Positions 1 through 11,434 of a stretch of 64,000 nucleotides of DNA are shown in pieces. The translations under genes were made by a program, and so were the position numbers. Position 1 is the stretch's first letter, and every line of letters starts with the position of its first letter. Origin of the DNA: Cinclus cinclus. Taxonomy: Eukaryota; Chordata; Aves; Passeriformes; Cinclidae. The DNA lies in assembly GCF_963662255.1 (NCBI RefSeq), contig NC_085052.1, positions 5,872,807-5,936,806 on the forward strand, read 5' to 3'. Under the pieces are notes generated by a model that was given only the letters and a program-made list of their open reading frames with translations, did no database searches and had not been told where the DNA came from.

Positions 1-749
1 TCCTGGATGTGAGGAAGCCACTGATAATGTGTGCTCATTGGGAGAGTGACACATCCACCCTGGGAGTCCAGGGGAAGGGGATTGAGTTGCCACACTCTCC
101 CACAGGTATGCAGGAGAAGCCTGGACTAGAGTACAGAAGCATCCCTGATGGAAGAGCAGGTTGGCCCAGAGACAAGGTCCTTGTGATGGGGAGGGAATAT
201 TTGGTCTCTAGTTTACCACAGGCTGCCCACCAACTAAATTTAACATTTAGTTTCAGCTGCAGTGTTAGAGGAAATGACATTTTTCACCCTAAATCTCATA
301 AAATTTGCCTTAGCTCTTTTAATAAGGAAATATTATAGAGAAGAAACAATAAACCATGCACAGCCAAATGCCTTGATCAGTCTGAGCTGGGCTGCCCAGA
401 GTGATCCCCAAATCTCCAAAGGAAATTTTGTGTTTCACTCGTCACATACTGCTCTATTTCACATCTCCAAGAACCCTGCAGCTGAAAGGCTCCTTCTTTC
501 CATATCTAGCTCAGAAATTCCTCACTACTTCTAATGAAGGTCTACATTCCTGTTTGCAAAATTCCTGTATTTATTCTTCAACATTTTAGCACAGCTCCAG
601 AAGCCCTGAGCAGTGAGCTTGTGCAGCAGTGTTGGAATCACAAGGAAAAGGTCTCAGTGTAATATTCTGTCACTGTATGTAGCTGTCTCTTCAACATCTC
701 CCACAAATTCTTCTTATCTGCACAAATTGCATAAATTTTGTTTGTGGTG
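1..749. other. Non-coding stretch, no feature seen
   Basis: Mixed-composition unique sequence. Short open frames occur on both strands, but none has recognisable protein similarity, a splice context or a codon pattern that stands out. It ends at a long T run. No repeat family is recognised. Confidence 0.5.

Positions 750-775
<26 letters not shown>
750..775. repeat. Poly(T) tract, 26 T
   Basis: An uninterrupted run of 26 T. Read on the minus strand this is a poly(A) run, which could be the tail of an old retroposed sequence lying at higher coordinates. No parental sequence is recognisable there and no target-site duplication is obvious, so only the homopolymer is called. Confidence 0.9.
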
Positions 776-780
<5 letters not shown>

Positions 781-3700
781 CATGTAAGCAGTCAGGATTT
801 AGCTTCTTACACAGCCAAAAAGACAAAAATTCCAGAACCTGGCTGGTTTGTGCTTGTCTGCACACTTTCAGGATGCCTCTGGAAAACAAACAAGTTTCAC
901 TCCATCTCCTCTTGGAGCTTCACCTTTGCCTCCGCATTTCCTGAAGTGGAGTCTGTGGTTTCTGAATTATTTTACTATGACTTTGTCTTGTTTTTCCTCC
1001 AGAGCTGTGGTCTTTGCTTACATTCTCTGAATGGCAAAGCCCATTTGTTTCTTTTTATACTTCTGTCAGCTTAAACTTCCATCAGCCCTGTTCTCTGCTT
1101 GGGGTCTCTGATCCCCACTCAGACCTTATCTCAAATTAGGGATTCCACAAGCTTCTGCAAAATGAGGATCAACTTAAATTCTCAGATTAAGTAAGATGAA
1201 TAATTGAAATTAAAATTCTGTTCCTATTTTTCTGTTCCTCTCCCAATGTGAGGATCATCTCCTTTTTCTGATCTGAAAATATAATTTTAGAAGCTATCTT
1301 TTTTTCACTGATATTTTTGTCAGCTCTACCTGCACAGATTTCTTTTTTGAATTTTTTTTCCTGAGGCCTGTGGGCATTAGGATGGGGAAAGTTGAATACA
1401 CAGATTTGTTCTATATTCTCTATGTGGTCTTAGGCATATTTAACAGTGTGGTAGAAAGATAGTTTCCCAGAGACAATCTTTTTAGAAATTAATAAATTTT
1501 TTAATAACATTTATAAAATTAATCCAAGTGGTTTTGTTTTTCCCAGACTGCCTTTAGTAATTCTCCCAGAAACTTACAGTCATTAGCTACGAGCAGATGA
1601 AACCTCACAAAGAGTGAATTCCCCACCCACGAGCTCTGTCCTACCAATGTCCTGACTGCTCATTCTGGACATGGAGGACACAGACCCACCATCCAGAAGA
1701 GAAATATTTAAAGGGGTGGCTGTAAAAGGAGTGATCTTGTGGTGCTTTCTTTTCCACAGAGACTTCTTGAGGGCTTCTGTGTGGAAGATTCACTCACTCT
1801 GCTTATACTGTTATTTAATATAAATAAGTTGATTAAGTGGCTTGTTTAAATTGTATTTATCACATTCCATCCTTGCTGAAAAACCCTCTTCAAAAATCTA
1901 AGTGGCTGGAGCATTTGCAGAGAAGTGTTATACTCACAAGAGTGATAATGAGATAGGTGCAGCTGGGAATCAGGTATATGAGAACACTTGGCAAAGACTA
2001 TTATTCCCTTTGTCCCACTCTTTTCCTTCTAATGATTGACAACAAATTAGGATAGATATTTGTACACCACCAACAGAAGTTTGCTTGCTATGCCTTACAG
2101 AGTTCTTTGAGGTTGTAGGTTCTTCTTAATTTTTCTGCTTCTTTAAATTATTGAGAAATGTTTCCTAACACCTCTTCATGCTATTCCTTTCCTGGGAAGT
2201 TGATTGTCTCTGTGACCCTGTGCCCCCACACAGGAACCTCAACCTTTCCTCACATGTCACCTACACTTTTTTCTAGATTTTGATCTACAGATATATATTT
2301 TTCTTTTTACTTTCTGACTAGGGTAGTGGCCTTGGGCAAGTGGGAGACAGCACAGTCTCCTTGTATGGAGTTTCCAGGACAAGCTGGGTAGGGCACAGCT
2401 CCAGTGCCATTCCCAGGACTCCTGGCCCCAGATAGGTGGAGGCAGAAGGCGTCAAGAGCATTGAGCACTCAGACTCCTCTGGGCTGAAGGGACATCCTCT
2501 GTGCAGTTCTCCAGCTAGGAAGATAAATGAGAGAAGACTCTTGCAGTTTTCTGAAATCCTTTTGCCCAAAGAGGGGATAAAATTGTTTTTAGTGGTGCCA
2601 GAATCCGTGAAATAATGTAAACAAGAATCATGATTCTTTTTGGAGATCCATTGATCCACATGTGTGGTGGGGAAGATTAAGAATGAGTTTCTTGTAAACT
2701 CATCACTGATGAGTTTTAACCACCTGGTGCAGGAATAGCTGTTCCATGAGTCATGTACAACACACAGGAATCCTCTCAGCAGCTACAGCCAGAGGGTTAC
2801 ACAAACCCCATTCAGCACCACCCATTTTGTGTGGGTTCTTCGCTGCTTTTAGGCACGTGCACTTTGGAAAGACTGATAGGAAGACGAAAATATAAGAAAG
2901 AAAAATGGCAACATAAAAATCTCTTTTATGCTTCTTATTTCTTGTTCCTGTTAGTTACTCTGATCATATCCTCAGCTAAGTGGAGTCTAACTGAACAATA
3001 GATCAGCTTGGATGGCAACTCTGATGCAACAAACAGCATTTTTCCTTCTAGAAAGGTCCTGTATCAGACTGGTAACAATATGTCATACAGATGTTAAAAG
3101 ATTACCCATTAGTAAAAAATACCCCAGAAAAAAGCAATACATTTAGACAGCATTTCTACTTGAGTAACAAAGAAATGCCATTGCAGGCATAAGAAATCAG
3201 CTTAAGAGTTCCTGGGAATGTGTTTTTGGATGTGTTTTTTTTTGGCCTAAAATCTGTTGAGCACATTTGCTCACACAGTTGCATCACTGCCCCACCATGG
3301 TGTCGAGGCACGTAAGGCTTGGGGGAACAGTCAGGATTCACTGCAAAAAAACAATTGAACCATCACAGAGACCTGGTCCTGTCACCCAGTCACTGACAAC
3401 AACAGAAGTTCTGTGCAAAGCTGGGCCCTCACCTGCCACAGGCTGAGCAAACAAAGGCAAAACCATCCCTGGTCACAGGTCACCTCCAGTTCTGTCCACA
3501 AGCCTCAAATCTGTGCATCCCAAAATGTTTTTCCCAGTGTTTTACTCTGGCCATCCCTCTAATGTGGGAGATGGACTTGGAGAAAGCACGTGAATGGCCC
3601 CAGAAGACACTGGAATTGGGTCTGTCAGAAATATCTGATGGAAGAGTCACAAGGAGGGGACAGTTATGGGGACTTGGCATCAGGGGGAAACTTCAAACTT

Positions 3701-3814
3701 GTCTCACAGGTCTGCTTTGGAAAAGCAGGGCTCTTAAAAATAACCTCTCAGCCCAGTGCTGCAGGACCTAGTGCTGCTGTGGATGATCAGGATATTTCCC
3801 CCTGGAGCAGCAAC
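776..3814. other. Non-coding stretch
   Basis: About 3 kb of unique AT-rich sequence. The only structure noted is a short perfect inverted repeat at 2696-2716, listed separately. The open frames (for example 113 codons on the minus strand around 2318-2659) have no recognised similarity and no flanking splice or promoter context. Confidence 0.5.
2696..2716. repeat. Short perfect inverted repeat (9-bp arms, 3-nt loop)
   Basis: The arm aaactcatc at 2696-2704 is followed by act and then its exact reverse complement gatgagttt at 2708-2716. No flanking T tract or known stem-loop element is associated. Hairpins of this size occur by chance in 64 kb. Confidence 0.6.
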
Positions 3815-3831
3815 AAAAAAAAAAAAAAAAA
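3815..3831. repeat. Poly(A) tract, 17 A
   Basis: A run of 17 A directly after 'ggagcagcaac'. It could be the tail of an old plus-strand retroposon, but no known element is recognised upstream. Confidence 0.85.
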
Positions 3832-4156
3832 TCAAAGTTCTGCATTTGGTCACAGAACTGAGACATTTCTGTTAATCCCAAAAAACCCGTATGCATTTCA
3901 ATCCCCAGCTTTAAAGCACCGAGGTTTTTTTCATTTTTAAATAAATAGGTTTTTTAACACAAATCTAAAATAATTTTTCGCAATTTAACAAAAACAACTC
4001 TTTTTTTTGTTCTTCTGAAATTCCACTAATCTAATGCAAAGTCACCACTTTTTGTGTTTTCTCTGGACTTCCAGTTTACTCTCCATTGATAAAATGCTGA
4101 AGAGCCCTGATAAAATCTAGAATGGACAGTTCCTGTTGTTTTCCTGTAAGAGAACA

Positions 4157-4235
4157 GTGAGTCAGTGAGTGAGGTAAGGTGAGTGAGTGAGTGAGTGAGT
4201 GAGTGAGTGAGTGAGTGAGTGAGTGAGTGAGTGAG
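4157..4235. repeat. GTGA tetranucleotide microsatellite
   Basis: Positions 4180-4235 are a near-perfect array of about 14 GTGA units. It is preceded by an imperfect start (gtgagtcagtgagtgaggtaagg) from about 4157. Read on the minus strand it encodes a Leu-Thr-His-Ser repeat inside two overlapping open frames, which is an artefact of the repeat. A perfect array of this length is expected to vary in length between individuals. Confidence 0.95.
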
Positions 4236-5440
4236 GTGGAAACCCCTGGCAGGAGGAATAGATGGTTCCTGCCCTGGGAAGATATTGAGTCTGTTCTGAG
4301 AAGTTTCCAAACAGAGGTGAAGCAGGAAAGGAAATGAATCAAGAGTCTGCAAACAGCAGATGCCATGTAGGAGACAGTGTGAGTCAGCAGACAGGTGAGG
4401 CAGGACCTCAGACACATTTCCCAATCAATTTTATGTTTTCCCTGATATTAAAAGTCAGAGGAGAGCTCTGTGTAGCTGCAAGAAGGCTGCAGACCTTCAG
4501 ATTTTGAAATGAAGTGTTTGTAGATCGCTGAAGATCCAAATTATGCCAAAATTATGTTATTAAAGTGTAATCATCTTGTTAGCTGCTTAGAACATTTTCT
4601 TCATTATCACTTCATTCATACTTATGATGATGAACAGATGGTACCAGTGTCACAACACAGCATAAATCACTCCCAAATGTTGTTTGAAAACACAGTTGGA
4701 AGGTGGTAGGGACATCCTCCTGCTGATGAGCCTGGCTCACTCTGCTTGCTCTAAGAGGAATTACACAAACCTGCTTTGCCACTTAACCTGCTGGCTGCTG
4801 GCACCAAAACACTGCCAGTCCTGTGCCAACACAGGTTGTAGTCATATTGAGAATGAAGTATATTTATTTTTTCAGCAAAAACTGGTAAATCTAAGCCCTG
4901 AGGAGGCAAGGAAATGGTGCAGTTAGAAGCTGCCTGTTGCAGTTTTAGCAGCAGTGGAGCTGGACCTGAGAGGGGAGCAGGGGGAGCGTCCCAGGTGCTC
5001 CCTGCACCCACAGCCCAGTGCAGGGTTCAGAGGGCAAACCCAAAGTTCATGTTTAATCCAGAGATCGGTGTTCTTTCAAAAAAAGGATGATTGATTCCTG
5101 ACCTATCCCACAGACTGCCTGCACACTGTCCCTCTCTGCAGCCAGCAGCTGGAGAGCCACAGGGCTCAGCTGGTTTGTGACTTCCCCCTGGGATCATTCC
5201 CCACCCTGGTTTGGGCAGGTGCACCACAGCAGCCAACAGGACAATGGAAGTGCTCAGACAAAACACTCCATATTTTCACTCAGAAAACACACACACACAC
5301 ATACTCTCCAGACGCCAGTCCCCAAATCCAGGAGACACAGCTGGAATTCAGGCCCAGAGCACCTAAGCAAACAAAGGTGCACATGCACAAAACCCCCATG
5401 GAAGCTGAACAGCAGCTACCATAAAGCTACTGAACCCTAT
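4236..5440. other. Non-coding stretch with a short (AC)n
   Basis: Unique sequence with somewhat higher GC around 4680-5260. A short dinucleotide run (about seven AC units) lies at 5287-5301. No gene, promoter or known transposon is seen. Confidence 0.5.
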
Positions 5441-5587
5441 ACAAAAAAAAACCCAAATAAACAAACAAACAAACAAAAAAAACCACCAACAATCCAACCA
5501 AACAGAAAACCAAAGGAAAAAAAAAACAAAAAACCCACAAACAAAAAAAAACCAAAAAAACAAAAAAACAAAAACCAAAAAAACCCC
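5441..5587. repeat. A-rich low-complexity tract (AAAC/CAAA units)
   Basis: Almost entirely A with interspersed C, including a stretch of CAAA units (aaacaaacaaacaaac) and further caaaaaaac-type units. The long lysine/asparagine/proline-rich open frame running across it on the plus strand (5177-5764), and its Phe/Val-rich shadow on the minus strand, are products of this composition. Confidence 0.9.
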
Positions 5588-6609
5588 AACCACTTTTCAA
5601 ACTTACACAATACAGAATTTTTCCAACTCCTTCTTCACCATAATTTTGTCTCTCACCCTCAAGCTGCACCACACATGGAGCAGAGCCTTTGTTTTCTAGG
5701 TGCAATCAACATTACTCTGGCCAAAAGAGCAATTTCACCCCTACCTACAGCACAAGGGGGGTGAATTTAGTCACTGCACGTGGTAAGAACCCCCTGCTTA
5801 GGTTGTTGAAAGTATTTACATCTCTTTTACATCTCTAATTCCCCTGGATATCCCTTTTGCAAATTTGGTTTTAGCTCTCGGAAGAATTTCCTCCCATAAA
5901 TCTTTTACCAGCCACTAGAGGGGAATGTACAACACAGTGAGAAGGGAGACAGTGACACAGCATTGAAGTTGCAGCCAGTTTGCTCACTCAGATGAACCAT
6001 TTAGTGTCATGCCAGATCTTTACAATTTTTAGGAGTTAATTTCATGTTTGTCAGGTTCTTTGCTATTTTACTCTTTTCTGTCATATTGATTTCTCTCACA
6101 TTCTGCCAGTTTAGGCTAGTTTACATTGAATTCATGAACTCCTCAGGTGAGAAAAAGATCCTTGTGGGCACTTAATTTGATGCTTAATACCCTCATAAGC
6201 CCATAAATCATGCATTTGAGAATGTGATCTCCACTGAAACAGTGTCCTATTCAAAATTGCTTACAGAGTATAGCAAGTACAGCATTTCTACCCCAGGAGA
6301 AATGTCAGTATTTCAGTCTTTCCCTCAATTTAAAGTGGCATTAAAAGTAGGATTCAGATTTTTATTTTTTGTGTGTGCGTGGGATGGAAATTCCACATTA
6401 ATTCTAGTTCGGAAATGACAAACAGATTCATTTGGGCGTTCCTCTAACAGAATGAAACTTTTCAGCACTTTGAAACTGATTTTCTTTTTCCCCCCACCAC
6501 TCCAGTCTCTGATAAAACAACCCAAAATGTCCCATGTTTCTCAGGAACGCATTTCTCAGGAGCGGGTGGGAGCCAGGCACTGGGATGTGCCCTTCCCTGC
6601 AGCCCAAAG
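5588..6609. other. Non-coding stretch
   Basis: Unique AT-rich sequence up to the CR1 fragment. No coding signal, RNA gene or recognisable repeat is seen. Confidence 0.45.
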
Positions 6610-7008
6610 TTCCTGCAGGAATGGAGCAGGGACTGGAGCACCTCTCTTGCAAGGAATGACTGAGGGAGTTGGGGCTGTTGGGCAGGGAGAGGAGAAAGCT
6701 GAGCAGGGACATCATCAATGCATACAAATATCTCAGGGGGTACCCAGAGCATCTCCAGCAAGATAGAGCAAGAGGTAGCAGGCTCAAAGTGAGACACGGG
6801 GAGATCCACCCGAACATGAGGAAAAGCTTCTGTGCTGTGAGGGAGCTGGGCACTAGACAGCTGCCCAGAGAGGCTGTGGAGTCTCCTTCTGGATATAATC
6901 CCACCTGGACATGATCCTATGCATCCTGTTGTAGATGAGCCTGTGTTGGGCCAGATGATCTCCAGAGGTTCCTTCAAACTCCAACCAACCTGTGAATCTG
7001 TGATTCAG
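6610..7008 (+). mobile_element. CR1 LINE, 3'-terminal fragment
   Basis: This is a 5'-truncated piece of a chicken-repeat-1 type non-LTR retrotransposon. Recognisable CR1 phrases occur in the right order: 'actggagcacctctcttgca', 'gctgttgggcagggagagga', the 'gcccagagaggctgtggag' block, then 'gggccagatgatctccagag' and the terminal 'gttccttcaaactccaacc' followed by 'tgtgaatctgtgattc'. The 3' end is at about 7008, so the element is on the plus strand. The reverse-transcriptase frame is absent; only the end of the element and its 3' UTR remain. Open frames on both strands across 6428-6977 are read-through of this relic. Its divergence suggests an old, immobile copy. Confidence 0.9.
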
Positions 7009-7009
7009 A

Positions 7010-9127
7010 ATGTGCTCCAAGTCAAATGAAACAGTTAATTCAATTTTTTCTGTGGAAATTTCAAATATTCAGTGAAACAAAAACTTCCCAATAGAAAATT
7101 GTGATCTGGCAGTAACTGCATTTTTATTAGGTGGAAAAAAAAATTACTCTTAAAAAAAATATTTATTGTCCTGATAAAAGATTCCCAGTCATCTCTGGTT
7201 ATTTGCATCAGAGATTTACATTTCAAATACATCTTGTTCATGAGCCAAATTTTTGGCAGATAGGAATTAGCAGATTCAAGTCAACAGAAATAGAGAGACT
7301 GACCAAAAAAAAGAATTTCCAAATGCTCTCTCCTGGTACCATACAGATGGATGCTGAATTAAACTACCTGTTCTGTAAAGAGGCTTTCATCAGAGCACTA
7401 GAAGGTCAAAGAACTCTCAAAACCCCCAAAATCCCCATGCATGCTCTCTAGGAGATGTGGAGCTCCCATACATTGCTGAAGTTGGCCTCTGCCTACAACC
7501 CCCTGAGATATAATCTCTAGATTTACCCATGACATACTCTTATGCCCCAACAAAAAACAACAAAACAAAACAACCCTCCCCACCCCGAGAAACAAACAAA
7601 CAAACAAACAAAAAAAACCAGAACAAAAAAAAACCCAAAGAAACTGCCATGCAAATAAAGGCAGATGCTTGACTTTGGACCCTCGGCTTTTACATTTTAT
7701 ATTTATATTCAGAGCACAGTTTGTGAGGAGATGAAGGCAGAAGTTTCAGATATTTCTCTCAAAAAGGGCAGGTTAAACTATCCATTGGAATTTGCCATAT
7801 TTTAGGTGTATCTTCTGCTAGGGGCCCAGTGAGGCCACTCCTGTGTGTGGTGAGTGGCCTCAAAGTTGGACCAGAGCTCTTCATTCGTATTCTGCTGATG
7901 CCAGGGAAGCACCATTAGGAGCTGATGGAACAGCAAACACACACTTCTCAAAAATTATCACATTTAGTGTGATTCCCATAATAAAATCATGAGCCAGCAT
8001 GGGGAGCCTCTTGCAGTTTACACAGGGAGACTTCTGCAGACAGTCAGAACAGAGCCAATGTTTCTGAGTAAACTTTGTTAGGAAAACAGAATAAAAACTC
8101 TAGAGGTTCAGCTAAATCTTATGCAGGAAAACACCTTGTTACCCTCCTGATTTAGAATCATAATTTAGTGTCAGTGAATAATACATATTAAGTGGTGTCA
8201 AATACGCCTTCGTAACAAAGTTTGCACGATGAATTTTTTTCTTTTATCTGAAATGTGCAAAATTAGCTTTTCTCTTCTGATTATTGTTATTTCACTGTGA
8301 CTAGTTGTGCAATAGTTGCTACCACCAAGTTCTGATGGCTTGTTAATGAGTTGTTTACTGAAAATAGTCAATTCCCCATATGTAAATTCTTCTGGTTGGA
8401 CACATTAGCCTTGTCATATTGATGTGCCTCTGACTGGAATATTGCCACATCTAGAATTAGGATTTAGGTTTGAAAACAGTAGAAATAAGGTCCCCTGCCT
8501 TTCAAGAAAACAGCAAGGTACCTCCTTAAAACTGACCCTTTTTAAAAAATGTTCTAAACTCTAGTCATTCTGCTGGTGACCATTTATATAAAATGAATGC
8601 AAAAGGAGAAAAAACTCCTCCAGACTGAGATGGATTTGCAATCTCATATTCCTTTCCTTTTCTAGCATTACCCAAGTAATGCATTTCCCTCCATTTTTGT
8701 TTGTAAGTAGTAGTGTTAACTGCTGCAGTTTGCCCTTTCATGTTAGCACCAGGGGGTAGAGCCAAGGGCAGATGGACACACAGACAGAGTGATGCTTTAA
8801 AGGCTGTTCTGAGACAGGCTACCCCTGGAGTTCAGGCCCATGGCTGCTTTTGCTTCATGGTTCCCTCAACCTGTGACCAGGATCAGCCAGATCAGGGAAG
8901 GATCGTGCTGAGTTACAATTCCAGGAGTCCAGGTTTTATAATCCCTTGGAAATGTGAGCACTATAGACAGCCTGAAACTCTTTCATGAATGTGATGTGCT
9001 GCTGTTGTGCTGGAGATCAAGTGCTCCTCTCTCCATTTTCTGTATTTGAAAGAGAAAGACATGTTTTTCTGATACACTATCACCCACACCTTTTTTAAAA
9101 TGAAGATGGATTTTGTACTCTTATAAG
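7010..9127. other. Non-coding stretch with an A-rich tract
   Basis: Unique sequence. It includes the A-rich tract at 7545-7640, listed separately. Minor frames such as the one at 8713-8988 have no recognised similarity. Confidence 0.45.
7545..7640. repeat. A-rich tract with AAAC units
   Basis: Low-complexity sequence made of caacaaaacaaaac, a short CCCTCCCCACCCC break, then four AAAC units and further A runs. Same composition class as 5441-5587. No transposon body is recognised next to it. Confidence 0.85.
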
Positions 9128-9205
9128 CAACACACCCGTGGCAGGGTGTTGTAAGTAGATCATCCCTAATGTCCCTTCCAACCCAAACCATTCTGTGAGT
9201 CTTTC
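9128..9205 (+). mobile_element. CR1 LINE, short 3'-end fragment
   Basis: The sequence 'cacccgtggcagggtgttgtaagtagatcatccctaatg', then 'tcccttccaacccaaaccattctgtgagtctttctg', corresponds to the last ~75 bp of CR1: the 'gcagggggttggaactagatgatc' block, the 'ggtcccttccaaccc' block and the terminal 'attctgtgattct' repeats. Plus orientation, severely 5'-truncated. Confidence 0.85.
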
Positions 9206-11074
9206 TGCTGAATTTTCTCCCTCCATCCCAGCACTCCCCCCTTCTGTCCCAAATAAAGGAGTGTGTGTTCATCCAGACATCCAGTACTACATCTTACGTG
9301 AACTGAATTACTGTGTGTGAATTCTGTGTGGGCTGAAAGTGAAAATCTAAGCCACATTCCCTTTCTCCTCACTCTAGGAAAAAAAAAAAATCCAAAACAA
9401 ACCACCCAGATTCTAACAAATTGCTCTGCAGGGATTATTTTACCTTTTTATAACTTAATTTGCTTTTACCCCTAACACAATGGACTGTTTTTGACAGTTA
9501 AACTTTCCAGTCTGCATGTTCCATATATTTCAATATCCTGCTACTTCTGGCAGGGAAGAGCTAAAATTTCTTGCCAGATACTGAAGGTGATGTGCCAAGA
9601 GACTTTTCTAAAAATTTGCTAAAAAATAGAAATAATTATCTCTATCTTCAGTAATACAGCTTCCTAAGTGACTACTGGTAATAGTCAGCTAAGCAAGCAA
9701 TCAGAAAATAAAAAGTGAACAGCCCAGTTCCAAACACTCCCTGCCTGTTGCCTACACAGAAAAATGTAAATTACTTATGAGGAGCTCTGTCATCCTTTCA
9801 CTCCAAGGCAATGAGTCAATACTGGGTGACAACACCAGATAACTGTGAAGCCTTTGGCCCCCTGCTTGTCCCCTGTTGTTGCACTGTGGGTTACCTCCAA
9901 GGTTCTCACTCTCCAAAAGACAAGGCTAAAAGAAGGTTTTAAGATGGTCCTATCAAGAGGTTTGGGGAAGGAATAGATCTGTATGTAGAGATTATGACAA
10001 TCATGGCTCATTCTTTGAAAGAAATATGATCGGGACAGGCTGAGGTCACGATCGTGGAAGACAGTGCGTGATTTGCCACAGTTCAAGACAAATTCATAAT
10101 GCTCAATATTTCACAGGCAGCAATAGAAAAAAAAAAAGTCCCCATGATTTCACAAATAAGTTGTTTGGCTGTTTCACAGATGGTGATAGAAAGGAGACAT
10201 TGAAATCATTTGCCTAATGAAATTGCATGACCAGAAATTTTAAGAACATCCCATCTCAGTTTACTCCTGCCTCTTGGATAGAACTCCTTGTTTAGTTATT
10301 TGAAACTAGTTTATTCAGGTATGCAGTGACTCTGGGACATCTGCACAGCAATGTCAGATGTTATCGGGGAAATAAGTAGTACATTTGCAGGCTCTGAAAG
10401 TAATTTTTGATGACACCCTTAAATCAACTTCATGGTCAGTTTTCTCATTTTGAGCAAGAACTGGGATTCCATTGTGATAACTGAAAGCTCCATGTTACTT
10501 GATCTACAGTAATGTAGAATAATTACGAGTCCATTGCACTTCATTACACTACTGTAATAGGCAGCAGGTCAGTGTTTGAGCTACAGCTGCTCTGAAAATT
10601 GAGCTGACACTGATACTATGGTAGAAGTGATAGCAAAAGGCTCTCATGCAAATTGCTGAAATTAGCTTCCACTCAATGGGTTTTGAAATGCAATACGTGG
10701 CTCTGATCCGGACACCTGGTTTTGACTAACATTTTTTATCTTGGATACAATGGGATGGTCATGAAATAAATTAATTGTTCCATGCAATTTGCCTTATAAA
10801 AGGTCACTGAAATGCCAGAAGATTCTAAATACCACACGACCGCTAGACTCTGACTAATAACATTCCCTAACACATCACTGAAGACTATCTGATGGTGGTT
10901 TTATTTAATTCAGATGATTCTCACAATCATGTGCAAGCATTCTGCTCCTATATTCACAGGACATTTCATTGTATAAGACACTGCTACTTTTTATCAATTT
11001 ACTTAATTTGTCAAGCCTTCAGGGGAGGGCAGTTATGAATAATGAGATGCTTTCCTTTCACAGCCAGCTGGAAT

Positions 11075-11104
11075 CTATGGATTCAGAACCTATGGATTCA
11101 GAAG
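11075..11104. repeat. Tandem duplication of a 15-bp unit
   Basis: Two adjacent copies of ctatggattcagaac (the second ends in g) at 11075-11089 and 11090-11104. This is the first of three such micro-duplications within 360 bp. Confidence 0.9.
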
Positions 11105-11187
11105 GATCCCTTGTATAGTCTGTCTTTTAGTGAGGCATGCAATGATCCTCATTTCAAGTCAAATATTCCCACAAGACCTCCCAAGAG

Positions 11188-11237
11188 CACTGAGGCTAAC
11201 ACACCAATGAAACACTGAGGCTAACACACCACTGAAA
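11188..11237. repeat. Tandem duplication of a 25-bp unit
   Basis: Two adjacent 25-bp copies beginning cactgaggctaacacacc, at 11188-11212 and 11213-11237, differ at a single base (a/c). The near identity implies a relatively recent slippage or repair event. Confidence 0.93.
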
Positions 11238-11386
11238 CACTTCTTACTGCTATTCAAAAATAGATGTGGGTGTTTTTAAGGAAAGTGAAATATTTCTCCT
11301 CTGAAACATTCATGTAGCGAAACCATCCATTTCAGTAAGTTTAGTTCTGCTGGAAAACAATTGTCCAAGCAGACATACCATACCCA

Positions 11387-11434
11387 CACACTGGTAAATC
11401 CTTATCAATTCACACTGGTAAATCCTTATCAATT
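11387..11434. repeat. Perfect tandem duplication of a 24-bp unit
   Basis: Two identical adjacent copies beginning cacactggtaaatccttatc, at 11387-11410 and 11411-11434, with no mismatch. This is the most recent-looking of the three duplications in this neighbourhood. Confidence 0.95.

Noticed and set aside
4026..4424. Minus-strand ORFs of 132 and 113 codons with Leu-Thr-His-Ser repeats
   Set aside because: The repeats are a translation of the GTGA microsatellite; a tetranucleotide array lacking stops keeps several frames open.
5177..5764. 195-codon plus-strand ORF, the longest in the window
   Set aside because: Its middle is the A-rich AAAC tract (Lys/Asn/Pro-rich), which has no stop codons by composition. 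The ends have no recognised domain.
6428..6977. ORFs of 158 and 171 codons on the minus strand
   Set aside because: Most of their length overlaps the CR1 3' fragment read in antisense; there is no protein family match.
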